Part shown: piece by piece, positions 11,182 to 22,879 of the stretch
How the letters are laid out: the number at the start of each line of letters is the position of its first letter
Numbering within the stretch: the stretch's first letter is position 1
Assembly (NCBI RefSeq): GCF_033807715.1
Contig: NC_084610.1
Location: forward strand, 1,232,001 to 1,296,000
Length of the DNA: 64,000 nt
Source: Cololabis saira
Lineage: Eukaryota > Chordata > Actinopteri > Beloniformes > Belonidae
Reading direction: 5' to 3'
Notes under the pieces: generated by a model
What the model was told of the DNA's origin: nothing
Database searches by the model: none
Seen by the model: the letters and a program-made list of their open reading frames with translations, nothing else
Translations under genes and position numbers: made by a program

Positions 11182-12637
11182 ATCCCTCAAGATTTATCCA
11201 GTAATTTCTTCATTTGACCAAAAATGGGAGGGGGGTGCACGAGCAGCAGCCTTGCAACGGACAAATGAGATTCACATCAAGCGGACCGTTTAAACATCAG
11301 GAAAACCGTATTCTGGATGACCTTCGACTCCTTGATGGATTTCTAGTTTTACACCAGCGAAGATGTTGGATATAAAACAGTTATTAACTCAAGCTACATA
11401 TGGTTTTAAATAAAGCTCCTGCAGGAATTAGCTGCATCTTTTCCTGCTTTGTTATAATCCCGCCTCTTGACTGCATGTTTATTCACGGATCTTACAATTT
11501 CACTTCTGACGAGTTAAAAATAATCAAAGACCCTGATATCTCTTTGAAAGCGTGCCGTCAACTTGTCCACCTTAAGTGTGCGGGGGGAAAAAGCCTGCAG
11601 AGGAGTGTTGGGGTGGGGTGAGGGGGGGATGAGAGGATGGTAAAAGAAAAAAACAAAAAGAAAAGCGGATGAAAAGGACGTTATTAGCTTGGTCGCGGTC
11701 GGAGCCCATTTGCGTCCATTTGCATCTGGGCTGGAACCTGCAGCTGAGAGCATCTCGGCGATGGATAATGACCGGTTGTCACAACAACGCGGGAGGTGGC
11801 CCTGCCAGCGAAATGACGGCCCTGTCACTCCTCCGCAAAGACGGAGCGCTGGCAACCTGTAATTCCCCCCCCGGCGCTGCTTCCTTCCTGCCTGCCGGCT
11901 GGTTAAATGGCACTTTTGAAGGAAGTAAATCTGCAAAGTTGTGTTTAATAACATTGCCGGGGCCAAATGTTTGACGCGGGTGAGGTGTGTTTGTGGGGTG
12001 GGGGGGGTGGCGGAGAGTGAGAGGCTCACGGGGTTAAGAGGGATTTGTCATTTGTTTGCGCTCCCAGGCCCTAATCTGTTCATTGAAACGGCCCATCTTT
12101 TCAGCTAGCTGTTTTCAAAGTAAATGAAAAAACAATTATGCTGCGCGTGAAGAGGGAGCGCGGCAAGGTGGGATGCTGCTCGCTCAGTGTGGCGGCCTAT
12201 TGATGCTCCAGCCCCCCTCAAAGTCTCCGCCTAATGTGCTTTTGCAGTCGTTTCTCTTTTCTTTCTTTCTTTTTGAACCATTTGCATTTTTAAATGCAAA
12301 ACTGTGGGAGTCGGTAGTTATGTGCCACGCATGACGACGACGTCATAGTCGTTATCTGCACATCCTTTGGTCTGTAGAGGATAGAGTAGTGGAGAAAAAC
12401 ATTGTGATTTATCTATTAATTATATATATAGATGTACTACACTTGTACTGTACATCCTTTTAATCCTTTTTGTTGTTGTTTTTAAGAATAAAAACATATC
12501 TAAAGAGATTTTAAGAAAAAAAATTAAACCAAGAAGCAAAACTCGCGTGGGCAATACGAAGTACCCCCACCTGGTGCTTCCAGAGGATTCAAGGCGTGCA
12601 GACCTCTGTAAAAGCAAATGTATAGTAGCATTAAGAT
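11182..12637. other. Candidate conserved non-coding block
   Basis: No gene or named repeat. The part 11670-12140 is repeat-free and contains blocks such as CCATTTGCGTCCATTTGCAT, GGTTAAATGGCACTTTTGA and CTAATCTGTTCATTGAAACG that look constrained. A 171-codon minus-strand frame at 11514-12029 has no domain and reads through G-rich simple runs. Conservation is not tested. Confidence 0.3.
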
Positions 12638-13245
12638 GTGTCAACATAATGCCAAGAGGGAAAGATGCAAACAATGGTTTTAGAGGAGCAGGATGAGTCT
12701 AGAAAAGGGTTCAAACACTTGAGTTTAATTCAAGTTACAGTCTTTGACCCTACATGCTAAATAAAAACTGTCATAGGAACCAAGACGATGTGTTTGGAAG
12801 AGTTTCCAGGAGAAAACTCTCCAACTCTCTAAATGGAGCTTGGAAGCAGGACTGAAGTTCACACAACTCTATCCCAACAAACCACTTCTGGAGATGTTTG
12901 GCTGTAGCGTCCAGCACAGCGTTGGGAGAAAACCCACCGCAGCATCTCAGCAGAAGCACTTCGTATCTGCTGTCCAGGACGACGAGGGACGGGCGCTGAT
13001 CTGGGCTTGTTTTGCAGCCAAAGGTTCTTGGAACCTCACGGCCCAGACGTCAACTCAAATTAAATGTGGTGCAACCTTAAGAGATGTGGGCGTAAGCAGA
13101 CGCCCGAAAACCTCAAGGAACCCAAGCAATATTGTAAAGGAAACTCAGTCCACAACGGTGTGAGGGGCTGAAAGGCAAACAGGAAGTGACTGCAGAAAGT
13201 TATTGCTGCGATGTTTGTACACAATGAGATAATACGATTAAAAAG
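12638..13245 (+). mobile_element. Tc1-like DNA transposon relic, internally deleted
   Basis: Pieces of a fish Tc1 transposase are readable in order. The start ATGCCAAGAGGGAAAGATGC is at about 12651. A VWKSFQE-like stretch lies near 12790-12815. Then come EMFGCSVQHSVGRKP (about 12891-12935) and LIWACFAAKGSWNL (about 12996-13037). Near 13150-13215 a tail matches the usual PQRCERL and VIAA end. The helix-turn-helix half is largely deleted. The segment normally holding the WxDETK motif with the first catalytic Asp is missing between CTTCTGGA and GATG. The 107-codon frame at 12840-13163 is therefore not a functional enzyme. Confidence 0.85.
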
Positions 13246-14696
13246 GGGCACAAAGATTTGGTCAGACCTTAATATCTGCGGGTACTCCAGGATGCATCGT
13301 CCCGTTTTGACCCTCGGCTTCATCAGTTCCTTTTTAAAAAAAAGTGAAACTCCAGAATAGATGTAGCTTCGTCTGTAATGAGTCAAACGGCAGACTCGCT
13401 TGGGTTGCTGCCTCCTGTCTCTGCAGATGTGAAGTGACACATTGATATGCACTGAGGAGAGAGAGAGAGAGGAGGGGGGGGGGTCCTCCTAAACAGTAAA
13501 AACTCACAACCAAGGGCCTCACCAAAAGGCAAACACATAACTAAACCTGTGCACTGGAGAAACAGCGGGGAAATTAGCTACAAAGCATTATAATTTGTCA
13601 CTGATGCATAAATCTTGCTGACGTGCTCAGTCACTTTAATGGTGCCGCGGCTGCTCGTTGAAAGGCTGTGCAAACTTGCGCAGTTGCAGGAAAAACAGAA
13701 AAACTATATGTTCGAACATCACCTTATTTGCATAATTTACCAAAAGCCAATGAGGCAGCTCAAGGAGTGCGGGTGATAGTAATAAGTGTTTGGGAAAGGC
13801 AGAAAGATCACTAATGGTTTGCCTATGGGGATTTCTCCACGCCATGGGGGAGGAAAATGAGAAATATTTTTCAAACAGCGGGGGTAAAGGTTTTAAAACT
13901 AGGAGCACATGGGGAGATAAAGATGTTCCTGCCACGGGGTGCTACGCGGGAAAAATGCAACGGCGAGGATGACAGAAAGAATGCCCCCGTAATTTCAGCA
14001 TTAAGAGGTAATAATCATGTTTCACCGACGATATTAAAAACGGTAACCCGCAAAGCCGGGGTAAAATAAATAAATAAATATATAAATAGAAGTGGAGCTG
14101 GGGAGGGAAGGGGAGCGGGGCCCATCAGGTAGGGGAGGTAATGAGGTGGTGGGTGGTTTTTGGAGGAGGAAGAGGAGGGGCCGGGCCCTCATCACCAACT
14201 CTGTGTGAGGGTAAACAAAGAGTGAATCGATGGAGAGAGAGTTCGGGGATCACGACCGAGCCGTGGATCGGCGGCTCCCCGCTGAGAGAGGGCCTCGTCT
14301 GGATGAGGGATGCAGCAGCTCGTTACGCTGGCGTAGATCCAGACTAGAGGACGGATGGGGGGGGTTCATGGCGATGGTGTTGATCTCGATTTTAAACAAC
14401 ACGCACATGAAGAGATCTGAACTGCTACTCAAGTTTGCAGGGCGGTGTTTCTAAGACACATTTCACAAACAAAACTACCAAGTTGTTCCGGTTGCAGCTT
14501 TTTGAAGCCGAATTCTTTGTAAAGGCATTAAAAGCTGTGATTGCATTTGTACCTGCATGTGTCGGCGTGAGAAGATAAGTGTTAAACAGAAAGTGATTTG
14601 TGTAGTTGGGTTAGGGTTAGCTGAGCAGCCCAGACCACCACGCCGCCCCCACCGTGCTGCACAGCTGGAGCAACGGGGATGACGTACGATCAGCAG
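13246..14696. other. Unique stretch with possible conserved block
   Basis: A GA-rich tract and G run occur at 13455-13483. The segment 13640-14065 is repeat-free with balanced composition (for example TATTTGCATAATTTACC near 13725, which contains an octamer-like ATTTGCAT), and is a candidate regulatory element. (AAAT)n lies at 14066-14088. A 130-codon minus-strand frame at 13060-13452 partly overlaps the Tc1 relic and is not a gene. Confidence 0.3.
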
Positions 14697-15400
14697 AGTC
14701 AAGATTCTTTATTGTCATTGTTCATACTAGCGGTGGACACAACAACATAACAGGTGCTTTATCCAAGGTATATTATATAGATAAAGTGCATAGAAAATAA
14801 AAGTAGGGTGAGTAAAATGCATCATTAGTTTTATAACAAGCCACAGCTGAGCGGCTGAGTGGACTATTTCATCTCTCGTCTGCAGCCGTTGGAACCTGGT
14901 AAGTTACAAAGTTTTTCAACAAGCCATAACTCAGTTTCCTTGGTAACGGGAGATATTCTAGTCTGCTCAGCTCTGCTCGGCTCTTTTCTTTTCTCTCCTC
15001 TTCTGCATCCCAGTCATCAAAATGGTTAAATTCACCAAATAAATTAAAAGAAATGACAAAATCACTCATGTCGCCGTTCTGCGGTAGCCGGCTCTTCTTC
15101 TCTGAATCTCCGTTGCCGTGGTTACCACCTGGCAGCTGATCCAGCACAATGATATTAAAGACATCAGGCAATTTGACCAAACTTTTTTTCTAGGTGGAGG
15201 TTATCACTTATAACTTATAACCTACTTTTCCAATAGTTATTGCACATGACTTAACATGCTGATGCATGAAGACAGAGTTTTTTAATGCACAAAAGATTTC
15301 TGTGTGGTGGTCAGGTGCGTGGTTGGAAGGTGATGGCTTTGGGGAAGAAACTGTTTTTAAGTCTTGAGTTTTAGAGCAGAGGAAGTGAAGGAGAGACTTT
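14697..15400 (-). repeat. Degenerate teleost dispersed repeat (retrotransposon 3' part)
   Basis: It begins AGTCAAGATTCTTTATTGTC and later contains TTATTGCAC and GCTTTGGGGAAGAAACTGT, phrases I recognise from a very common fish interspersed repeat that reads as a retrotransposon 3' region on the minus strand. A 103-codon minus-strand frame at 14869-15180 lies in the middle; its product is unrecognised and may be an inserted fragment or chance. Right boundary is uncertain. Confidence 0.55.
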
Positions 15401-18163
15401 TATGAGGGACTACAGAAAAGCAAACGACAGTTAAGATCAATAAAGCTGCAAATATTCAGAAAGATGAGGTCCACGTGACCCCCAACCTCCTCGGCTCCAA
15501 GAGGAGATGAAGCCCCTGACCTGTGGAGGTCGTCCAAGGTCGAGGCTCTGACGGTCGTCCATGTCGCTGAGCTACAACGTTTCTCTGACAGAAGTCGCTT
15601 CGCCTTCGCTCACAGATGGAAGGATGAAGCCTGACTCTGGAGGAGGCCTGGCTGCACAGACAGGATGTTTTGCAGTATCTGGGAAGGGGAAATCTGAAAC
15701 AGTTTAGTTATTTGAGGGAAAAATAAATCAGATTAGACCAAAATCTGAATCTTGCGCTGCGTTAAAGGGATGTTAGTCGCTTTCTGTTAGATTAAAGCCG
15801 TGCATCATCAGTTAGCTCGTGTTGAACGACGTGTTCAAGTGAGCAAATATTTGAGGACATGAAGACGACATTGGATCACATAATTAAATCAGGAAGTCCT
15901 CATCTTGAAGAGAACATGAGGGATATCATGGAGGGGGGGTGGTCCTGATGTTTAACGCAGCAGCCACATTCGGAACTGGTTTTGTCGCATTCATGGCGAA
16001 CTTTTAAGATATTTACGCCTCATGGTGAGCCTGTTAAATTGAGGATTGCATGCATTGCCGTTCAGTGTGTGATGGCTCCACGCACACGCACACACACATG
16101 CACGAGCAGCAAACTCCAGTCTCCAGGAATGACTTCTGAATAATGTTCCACAAATGTGCTCGTCTGGTGCGCCGAGGACGAGAGCTGCCGGGAATGTCAG
16201 CGGATGCCTGCCTTCAACTTCCCATGAAGAAAACGATAAGCAGGGAGCCGGTGGAGACGGCCGGCCGGCGCGGTACATTGTGATAATGACATTTGGGGAG
16301 GGATAGCGTTGCAAAGCTGTTAAGCTCTTTCATTGCACCAAGAAGATTAGTGGACGAGATGGGGCTGAATGACAGCGAAGGTAGCGTCCCCAGCCGTCGC
16401 CTGCCGAGGACTTGGCATGCAGAGGTCCGTTAAAAGCCAAGCGCTCACTTTACACCGAGGACCAATTGTCCTTCACTCGCAAAGTATTGCAAACCCCCAC
16501 AAAGCAAGGGCATTCTGTTGTTTGCGTCTCTTTCATGTGGCGGTTGATGCTGCTGGATTTACCGCTGGTTTCTACTTCTGCGCCCGTCGCGTGCCTCTCT
16601 GTTGTGCGTGACTTTCAGAGTCAGTCATCTGAGTTTCGCTGCCTTTCCAAAGCTTAAGTTTCTCCAGCGAGCAGAGGGTTGTGGTGTATACAGCTGTGCT
16701 GCGAGGTTTATCTCTGGAACCCCCAGCCGGGCCGAGAGTCGCCACATTAGGCCTGGTTTTGACCGCACCGGAGCAAGAGGCGGCCGCGCCGGACAGCCCG
16801 TCCTATTATCTGGGACGCCGGCCTGCCATGCCTTTAACTCTTTGCCTATTCCCATTATAAGCCTTGGGGGAGCTGAGGGGGGGGTTTGTGTTGCTCTGTG
16901 CGTTTCGGACCGTCTCTTCATGTCCTGTCTCGGGCTTTTTCCGCCTCCGCCCACGCAGGAGTCATTTTTATTTATTATCTCCTCTGACAGCGGAGGGGAT
17001 GACGGCGAGTCGCGGGAAAGTGTTTTGTCACTTCTTAAGTGTCTGACAGTCCGAATGAAGTTTAGCATGTGAAAAACAAGAAGGCGTCTTGTTTCTTTTT
17101 TTTTTTTTTTGAAGTTTATCTTCCTGCTGATGGAAGGATGGAAATGACAGCGGCGGCCGCCGTCCCCGACCCCAGCGACGCACCGCTCTGTCACAGAGAG
17201 GGCCGGGTGTCATGGCGACGGGCCCTCTCGCGCTGACCTCCACCAGCAACCCGCCGGTCCCCCGGTGGTCTCGGCCCCGGGAAAACGCCGCAAGTGTGGA
17301 GTGATGAAACGCGCGGGCTGCCAATGTGACAGAGGAGTCATCTCAAGAGGGGATCAGCCTCCGACATGGAAACTCCTGGCCTGTCAGCCTCTTCCTCCCC
17401 CCCCCGCCTCCCACTCCTGTCATCGCTTTCGTCAAATAAGGGCATGCTGCGGGTCTCCCCGGATGGGGGGCTCGGTCGCGGGCTAGCTCCAGCGCCGTTG
17501 ATGGAAAACGCTGTTAATTCATGTGCTAAGCGGCGATGCCAAATATTTGCCCTTTTGCATAATTCCATCAGTGGCTTCAGACTAAAAACGGCACAATGGG
17601 TGAATTCCCCGGGAGACATAAATGCTTTGGATTGTTGCGCCTGTTTGTTTATCTGAGTCTCTTCCAGCCCGCGGGTCTTATAGGTGGTTCTGTTTTTTGT
17701 TTTTCGGGACACATCTGTCCCGGGCTGATGTTTTGGTCACAGAATTCCCAGGTGTGAGCTCCCGCCGGGGCTGAGGCCCCGAGTGCCGTGAGCGCTCTGC
17801 GGCCGACGTCTGCAAACCAGCATGCTGTTGTGAGTTCTGGAGCAGGTCAGACGGGGTTGGCCTGTGTTGCAAGTCCTCCTGCTTACAGTCTGGGCTTGGG
17901 ATCTCCGTGCAGGACTCTCTGTTTGCACAGTTGCCCTCAGGTAGACGGTACCGGGCAATAAAAACCAGAACAACCCGGTTCAGAGACAGTTTTTATCCTA
18001 CAGCTGTAACAAAACTCAATCTACTCAAAAACTAACGGTAACTGATATGAGGGATTGTAGGCTATTTTTAATTATTTTATTTTATGTTGTGTTGTATACT
18101 GTAATATTTATCTATTTATTTTTTAGCACTGACTGATGGCACTTTTAATTTCGTTGTTATATC
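15401..18163. other. Long unique stretch, candidate regulatory blocks
   Basis: No gene is convincing across 2.7 kb. The part 16330-17660 is repeat-free and GC-moderate, with blocks such as CTTTGCCTATTCCCATTATA near 16840-16860 and TTTTGCATAATTCCATCAGT near 17552-17571. Open frames up to 189 codons (minus, 16625-17194) overlap frames on the other strand and include a lysine run from a poly-T tract at 17096-17110, so they are not credible genes. Simple CA repeats occur near 16083-16096. Confidence 0.3.
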
Positions 18164-18889
18164 TCCTGACTACCAGGAAAACAAATATTGTCCCATTACA
18201 TTTTTCAATGTAATGGGACAATTCCCCCCATCTTTGTAAGGTAGTAAGAAGGCTGAAAACATTTTTTTTTTTAAGTTTTTATTTTTAAGATGTGTCCACT
18301 AAAGTGGACATCCGAATGCCATTTAACTAAACTTTGATGGCAACCAGTTAGTCCCAATGAAAATGTCAAAAAGTCATAAGAATGAGTTTGACATCCACAT
18401 AACTGACCGTCATCACTTTAGTTTTTTTGTTCTGCTTTGTGGTGCTTTTAAGACTTTTAAGACATCATGTTTCCACAGTGAACATCGGAACGCCGTATGT
18501 GAAACTGACAAATGAAGGAATTAACTACTACAAACTACGGAGGACACTTTTTAAACCCTTCAATACTATGCTAAAATACAACTAAATTAATTCAGAAACT
18601 GTTTTAATGTGTTCTATAATTTCTAACCAAAATGTGCCAAATAAAAAGTATTATTCAATTACTTTTCCTCTTCCCATAAAATGTGCTTGCACTAACGGAC
18701 GCCATTTTCCTGAATGTGGAAGTGACAGGTACCAACGCCCTCCCCTTCACATTTGGTATCATAGAAAAGCCCTAGACGTCTGTAGATAGATGCAAAGTGA
18801 GTTAATGCAGTAGTTTGCTGTGGGTGGGACATATTCAGGTCTACAAATGTCCTCCACAGAGGACACATTTGAACTACTGGTAGTCAGGA
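18164..18889. mobile_element. TIR element with internal hairpins (TCCTGACTACCAG ends)
   Basis: The left end TCCTGACTACCAG at 18164 is the exact reverse complement of CTGGTAGTCAGGA ending at 18889, giving a 726-bp non-autonomous element. Near its left end is a perfect hairpin, TTGTCCCATTACAT paired across a short loop with ATGTAATGGGACAA (18190-18223). Further in are GTCCACTAAAGTGGAC (18295-18310) and, near the right end, TGTCCTCCACAGAGGACA (18848-18865). No transposase frame. I could not settle the target-site duplication. Confidence 0.75.
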
Positions 18890-19075
18890 AACAATGACTA
18901 GTAAAGATCTAATCTAATCATGGAAACGTTTGATCTTAGAGATACAAACGGATCCAAAAACGTGACTTTTAATCCAATGTTTGCATAAAAACATAATGAA
19001 TGCAAACTCAGTCCTGGTCCTGGTACCTCCTCACTGGACTGAGAGTGTGCAGAGCTCCAGAAAAATAGCTGCTTT
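18890..19075. other. Short unique spacer
   Basis: Nothing recognised between two transposon relics. Confidence 0.4.
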
Positions 19076-19560
19076 TATGCATCCAATGGTAATACAATGC
19101 CAAGTGGGAATGACATAAGTAGCGGTGTTAGAGGAAGCAGTTGCTGTTGCATATAAATCTGTAAAAAGGTTATAAAACGATAAACAGCTCTAGGGTGAGT
19201 TAAAAAAAAAAGCCCAAGAACTATATTTCAGACTCATCGTGTCTCATTGAGCTTTGTGAATGCTGAAAGTCCATGACGGCGTAACAAACGCCAAGACTTC
19301 AGAACCAATGTTGGTACCAGATGAGGCAGGTGGAGCGGTAATGACTCAGGAGTAACGAGTTGACCATTTATACCAGTGAGTTGACCATTTATACCAGTGA
19401 GTTTATAGCGTGGTTGAAACTCAACTTTATGAAGAATGCACCAAAAGCTGTGGATGGGGGGTACTTGGTAATGCCCACATTTTATTCTTCTTTTCGGCTT
19501 TAGTTTTGTTGATTTAAATAGAATAAAGGTTGTGCTTGTGTAATAACAAGACCCGGTAAA
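19076..19560 (+). mobile_element. Tc1-like DNA transposon relic, second copy
   Basis: The start ATGCCAAGTGGGAATGACAT at about 19099 and the following GTTAGAGGAAGCAGTTGCTG match the N-terminus of the same Tc1 transposase type as at 12.6 kb, with a stop soon after. Then CCCAAGAACTATATTTCAGA and AAAGTCCATGACGG match a later part, so the middle is deleted. The right portion (GGGGGTACTTGG, CGGCTTTAGTTTTGTTGATT) resembles the family's 3' UTR. Two tandem copies of a 21-bp GAGTTGACCATTTATACCAG unit lie at 19358-19400. Fully inactive. Confidence 0.75.
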
Positions 19561-21998
19561 ATGAGGTGACACAGGATTAGGAGACGGGCACGAACTCCTG
19601 CAAAAGGCCGTACTGCCAGGTACGTAATGGAAGATTATTTCTCTGAATGCATGCATGTGCGTGTGCATACAGTCATCTAAGCAGAGCTAACTTCCCTCGG
19701 CTCAGCAGCCACATTAATGCAGTCTTCTCTGGTGTAATTTGTGGCCTCAGTGGTTATTTTGTCTCTCTTTCTTAATGTGATGTTTATCCCTGCAAACACA
19801 GCAAACAGATTCTGAGAGAGGAACGACAGGCGCGAGGAGCATCGGCGAGCACAGCAGGTACTCCTGAGCTCCGCTGTAACAAATACCTCTTAAAGACTCT
19901 TATTTAAATGCCCCATCTGCTTTGACAGGTGCTGTTTGAAATCTAACCCCACGGGGGACAACCTTGTAACTTTTTTACGCGCCTCTTTGTAACCGTGCGA
20001 GGGGAAAACAACGGGGAGCGCTCTCTTTAGTCAACCCGTCGCACTTGGGAAAGAAAAAAAAAAGAAATATGCACAGAAAATTAGCGTGTGTGTGTGTGTG
20101 TGTGTGTGTGTGATGCGGTTGAAAACTTTAACTCAAAAGCTTCCTCTCCATGCGGCGACTTTGTGCTCACACGAAGGCGATGATATCTCGCTGTTTGTTT
20201 GTCATCTCCGCCGTTAAAACCCCGAGACGATCAACGCCAGCCGCCCGTCCGGATTATGACAAATAAACCTACCTGCTCTCCTCTGCGTTCCTCCATGAAG
20301 ATGAATTACCCGTTTAATAAATAACGACACGCAGTGTGCAATGACAATTACCTGACTTATTCTTGGTTTGGGGAGGGGGCCGCTGGCGGCGAGATGGAAG
20401 ACACCTTACGCCGTCACGGATGGCGGGGCACAAACCGCACGCTTTAGGCTTTAATTACGTTGTTGTTTTTGTCCCTCCGACACACTGGCCCCTGCACTCA
20501 ATCATACTCCTGCCAAAGCTCCCCGCCAGCCCCCCCCGACCCCCCTGTCCCCCCCGTCCACCACAACACATTAACAACAGATTAATAAACCACATTAATA
20601 TCTCCTGACCCTCTTTTGTCCCAATTCTCCCCTTTTGTTCTCCGAAATGACGCCTTTTCCCTTTATTGGACCTGCTCGTCGTCGGTAAAGGTTCACCAGA
20701 AAGCGGCATATTTAATTGCTCGCCACCCCTTGATTGCAAGCTTGTCTGCAAAGAGAGGCCGCCGCCATTAGAGCCTCCTGAAGGATAATTGCTATCAGTG
20801 TAATGATCAGAGTGCTTTTCATGTATCGGGGTCCTCCGTCTCCCAGATACGTGCCATTAGGAGCAAGGTTGTCTTTGTTGCCGCTCGCGCTTGGACATAG
20901 GCCAACCCGCGCAGGCGGGCGCGCCGTCCAAGCGGCGGACGCCGTTCTGATATGCCAAGATATTTTCCCCGTGGAGGGAACATACTGGAGGCTTTTCTTT
21001 TTTCTTGTTTTTGCAGGCCTTCATCATCAGGGTGCCGTCAAAGAAAGGTAACTCCCGCAGATGCACTACTGCAGCGGCGGGGGGGTCACAAGAGTTGTAT
21101 TTCTATTATTTTCAAACATTAAGAATGCAAGAGCACTCAGAAGAGAGGAGAAAAAAGAGAAAAAGCCACCAAAGAGGAGGAAGAAAGCACTAGCCAGACA
21201 TCTTGGCATCTGTTACCATTAATTTACTGCTCACTGCTTTCAATGTGATTCCCTCCCATATGTTTCTGATGTGTCTTTGCCTTCACCCCCTGAAAACAAA
21301 CGGCTTTTTCTCTGAATTATTCACTCCGGCGTCACGCACACAGAAAGCCGCGCGCGTAAACACACACACACAGCCGTCAAAGCGCCACCAACAATTCATC
21401 TGCGGCTCTATCATTAAAAGATGCCACACTGAGGGATACTTTCTCGCTTTTTTTTGTGTTTTTTTTTTGGGTCCACATGTTGTTTGCAGCGCTGCGAAGG
21501 AAAATCAAGACACACACACTGGTACGAGCACGCACGGCCACCGCGGTGACGCTTGAGAAGCACTCCCACGACCCCGAAAACAAAACAATGACGCATAAAA
21601 ACAGCATCTTCGGGGGCAGGACATTGTGCCACTTCCATTTCCCATCAGATAAGCCTCAGGTGTGTCTTCTTACGCCCTAATATGTTTAGTCTAAACCGGC
21701 TCGCCAACACAATCCGCTCCGATGGGCCACAATGAGACAGGAACCGTCCGCGCGAGACTCCGGCCGATAACAGTCTCCGCCGTAATGGTCCCCCATTGTT
21801 GTACGAGCACAATGCGGGCCGAGCCGTGCCACTCTGACGGTGTGACGGAGGGTCCCACCGGCCTTTGAAGTCGACCCCCCCTCGCCAACACCTCCCCATT
21901 GACGGACAGGATCAGCAGAGGTCGCGGGGGGAGGGCCGACCTCCGGGGAGCCGGGATGTGTTCACCGGACAGACCTGAACTGTTGGATTCTTTAGTAT
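19561..21998. other. Long unique stretch, candidate conserved non-coding blocks
   Basis: No gene seen. Sequence from about 20200 to 21000 is repeat-free with AT-cores such as AACAGATTAATAAACCACAT near 20575-20594 and GCATATTTAATTGCTCG near 20705-20721, plus AAGGATAATTGCTATCAGTG near 20781-20800. It resembles clustered developmental enhancers. A C-rich tract lies at 20530-20560. Open frames here (up to 117 codons) overlap on both strands and lack domains. Confidence 0.3.
20086..20112. repeat. (GT)n microsatellite
   Basis: About 13 GT dinucleotides, uninterrupted. Confidence 0.97.
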
Positions 21999-22667
21999 TT
22001 AAAGGAGCATGAGGCAAGAATAAGAAATGAGACTCATCAGCGCCACGAGGACCGTCGGGGTTCCTGCAGCCAACAGCAAAGCCGGCACGGGAGCGCCGTT
22101 CAAATCAAGCTCTAAATCAGACTTACAACGTTATCTTACCTGGTCAGTAGGAAATGAGCCATGTCAGCATCTGTTTTCAGTCCCAATTCCAGTTGAAGCT
22201 GCCTCCATGACTCCAACGCGTATCCAATGTTTACTCGTGTGCCTGCCCGTTTTTGCTCGTAATTTCTTTTCGACTCGCGACTTGTCTCTGATAAAAGCTT
22301 TGTTTTCTTCTTGGTAGCACTTATTACTGGGCTTTGAGTGGCGCTGGGTCGTTTGCCGGCTGTGGAAGAATCCATGTCTACCCAAACAGAAGTTTGGATC
22401 CACCGCGCTCGTCTTCTTCCTGTATCCAAGCCGAGCGCCGCCGAGAATGCGCATGCAGCGTCATGTGACGTCACATCCGCAGGACAGCGCGGGAAATTCG
22501 GGACCGAATTGCAGCACATTTTGCAGCACACAGCCTGTTCAAGGCAAAGGAGAGATACACTAGAGGAAACATTCTTTTGGGTTTGGAACGCTTCATCTGA
22601 CATTATTACGAGAAAACTTAAAACGTATACAAATTTTTTTCATAAATCCTGCCTCATGCTCCTTTAA
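21999..22667. mobile_element. MITE with TTAAAGGAGCATGAGGCA inverted ends, long copy
   Basis: The first 18 bases TTAAAGGAGCATGAGGCA (21999-22016) are the exact reverse complement of 22650-22667. A shorter copy of the same family sits at 29909-30255. The two share the central block from GCATGCAGCGTCATGTGACG to the right end. This longer copy keeps about 300 bp that the other lacks. The end structure fits either a TTAA target (piggyBac-like) or a TA target, because the palindrome hides the border. No transposase is encoded. Confidence 0.85.
22463..22476. promoter_or_regulatory. CRE-type palindrome inside MITE
   Basis: ATGTGACGTCACAT is a perfect 14-bp palindrome containing the TGACGTCA consensus for CREB/ATF proteins. 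It is preserved base for base in the second MITE copy at 30041-30054. Function is inference. Confidence 0.5.
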
Positions 22668-22879
22668 CTGTTTATTGACGAGCTGGAAGACGTGGCAACT
22701 CACCTGCCTCTGCGTTTGATTTAATTCGGAGGGTTGTGTCAGCAAGGCTTTGCCACAAACACTGGGATTTGCGGGCTGTTCAGCTGATGGCTATTGAGCT
22801 GTGCAGCTACGAGGGCTTCACGTTTCTACTCTTGCAAGCATGTTCCGATTTTAATAACTATGACTGCATTTCCAGCATC
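22668..22879. other. Short unique spacer
   Basis: Nothing recognised between two transposon-like repeats. Confidence 0.35.

Noticed and set aside
14869..15180. 103-codon minus-strand frame as a Harbinger-type protein
   Set aside because: Acidic FDDWDAEEE stretch is suggestive, but no further motif aligns and it sits inside a degenerate repeat; too weak to call.
16625..17194. 189-codon minus-strand frame
   Set aside because: Runs through a poly-T tract giving KKKKK, overlaps equally long frames on the plus strand, no domain.
20363..20751. Pro-rich and Gly-rich frames around the C-rich tract
   Set aside because: Created by low-complexity C runs; no coding evidence.
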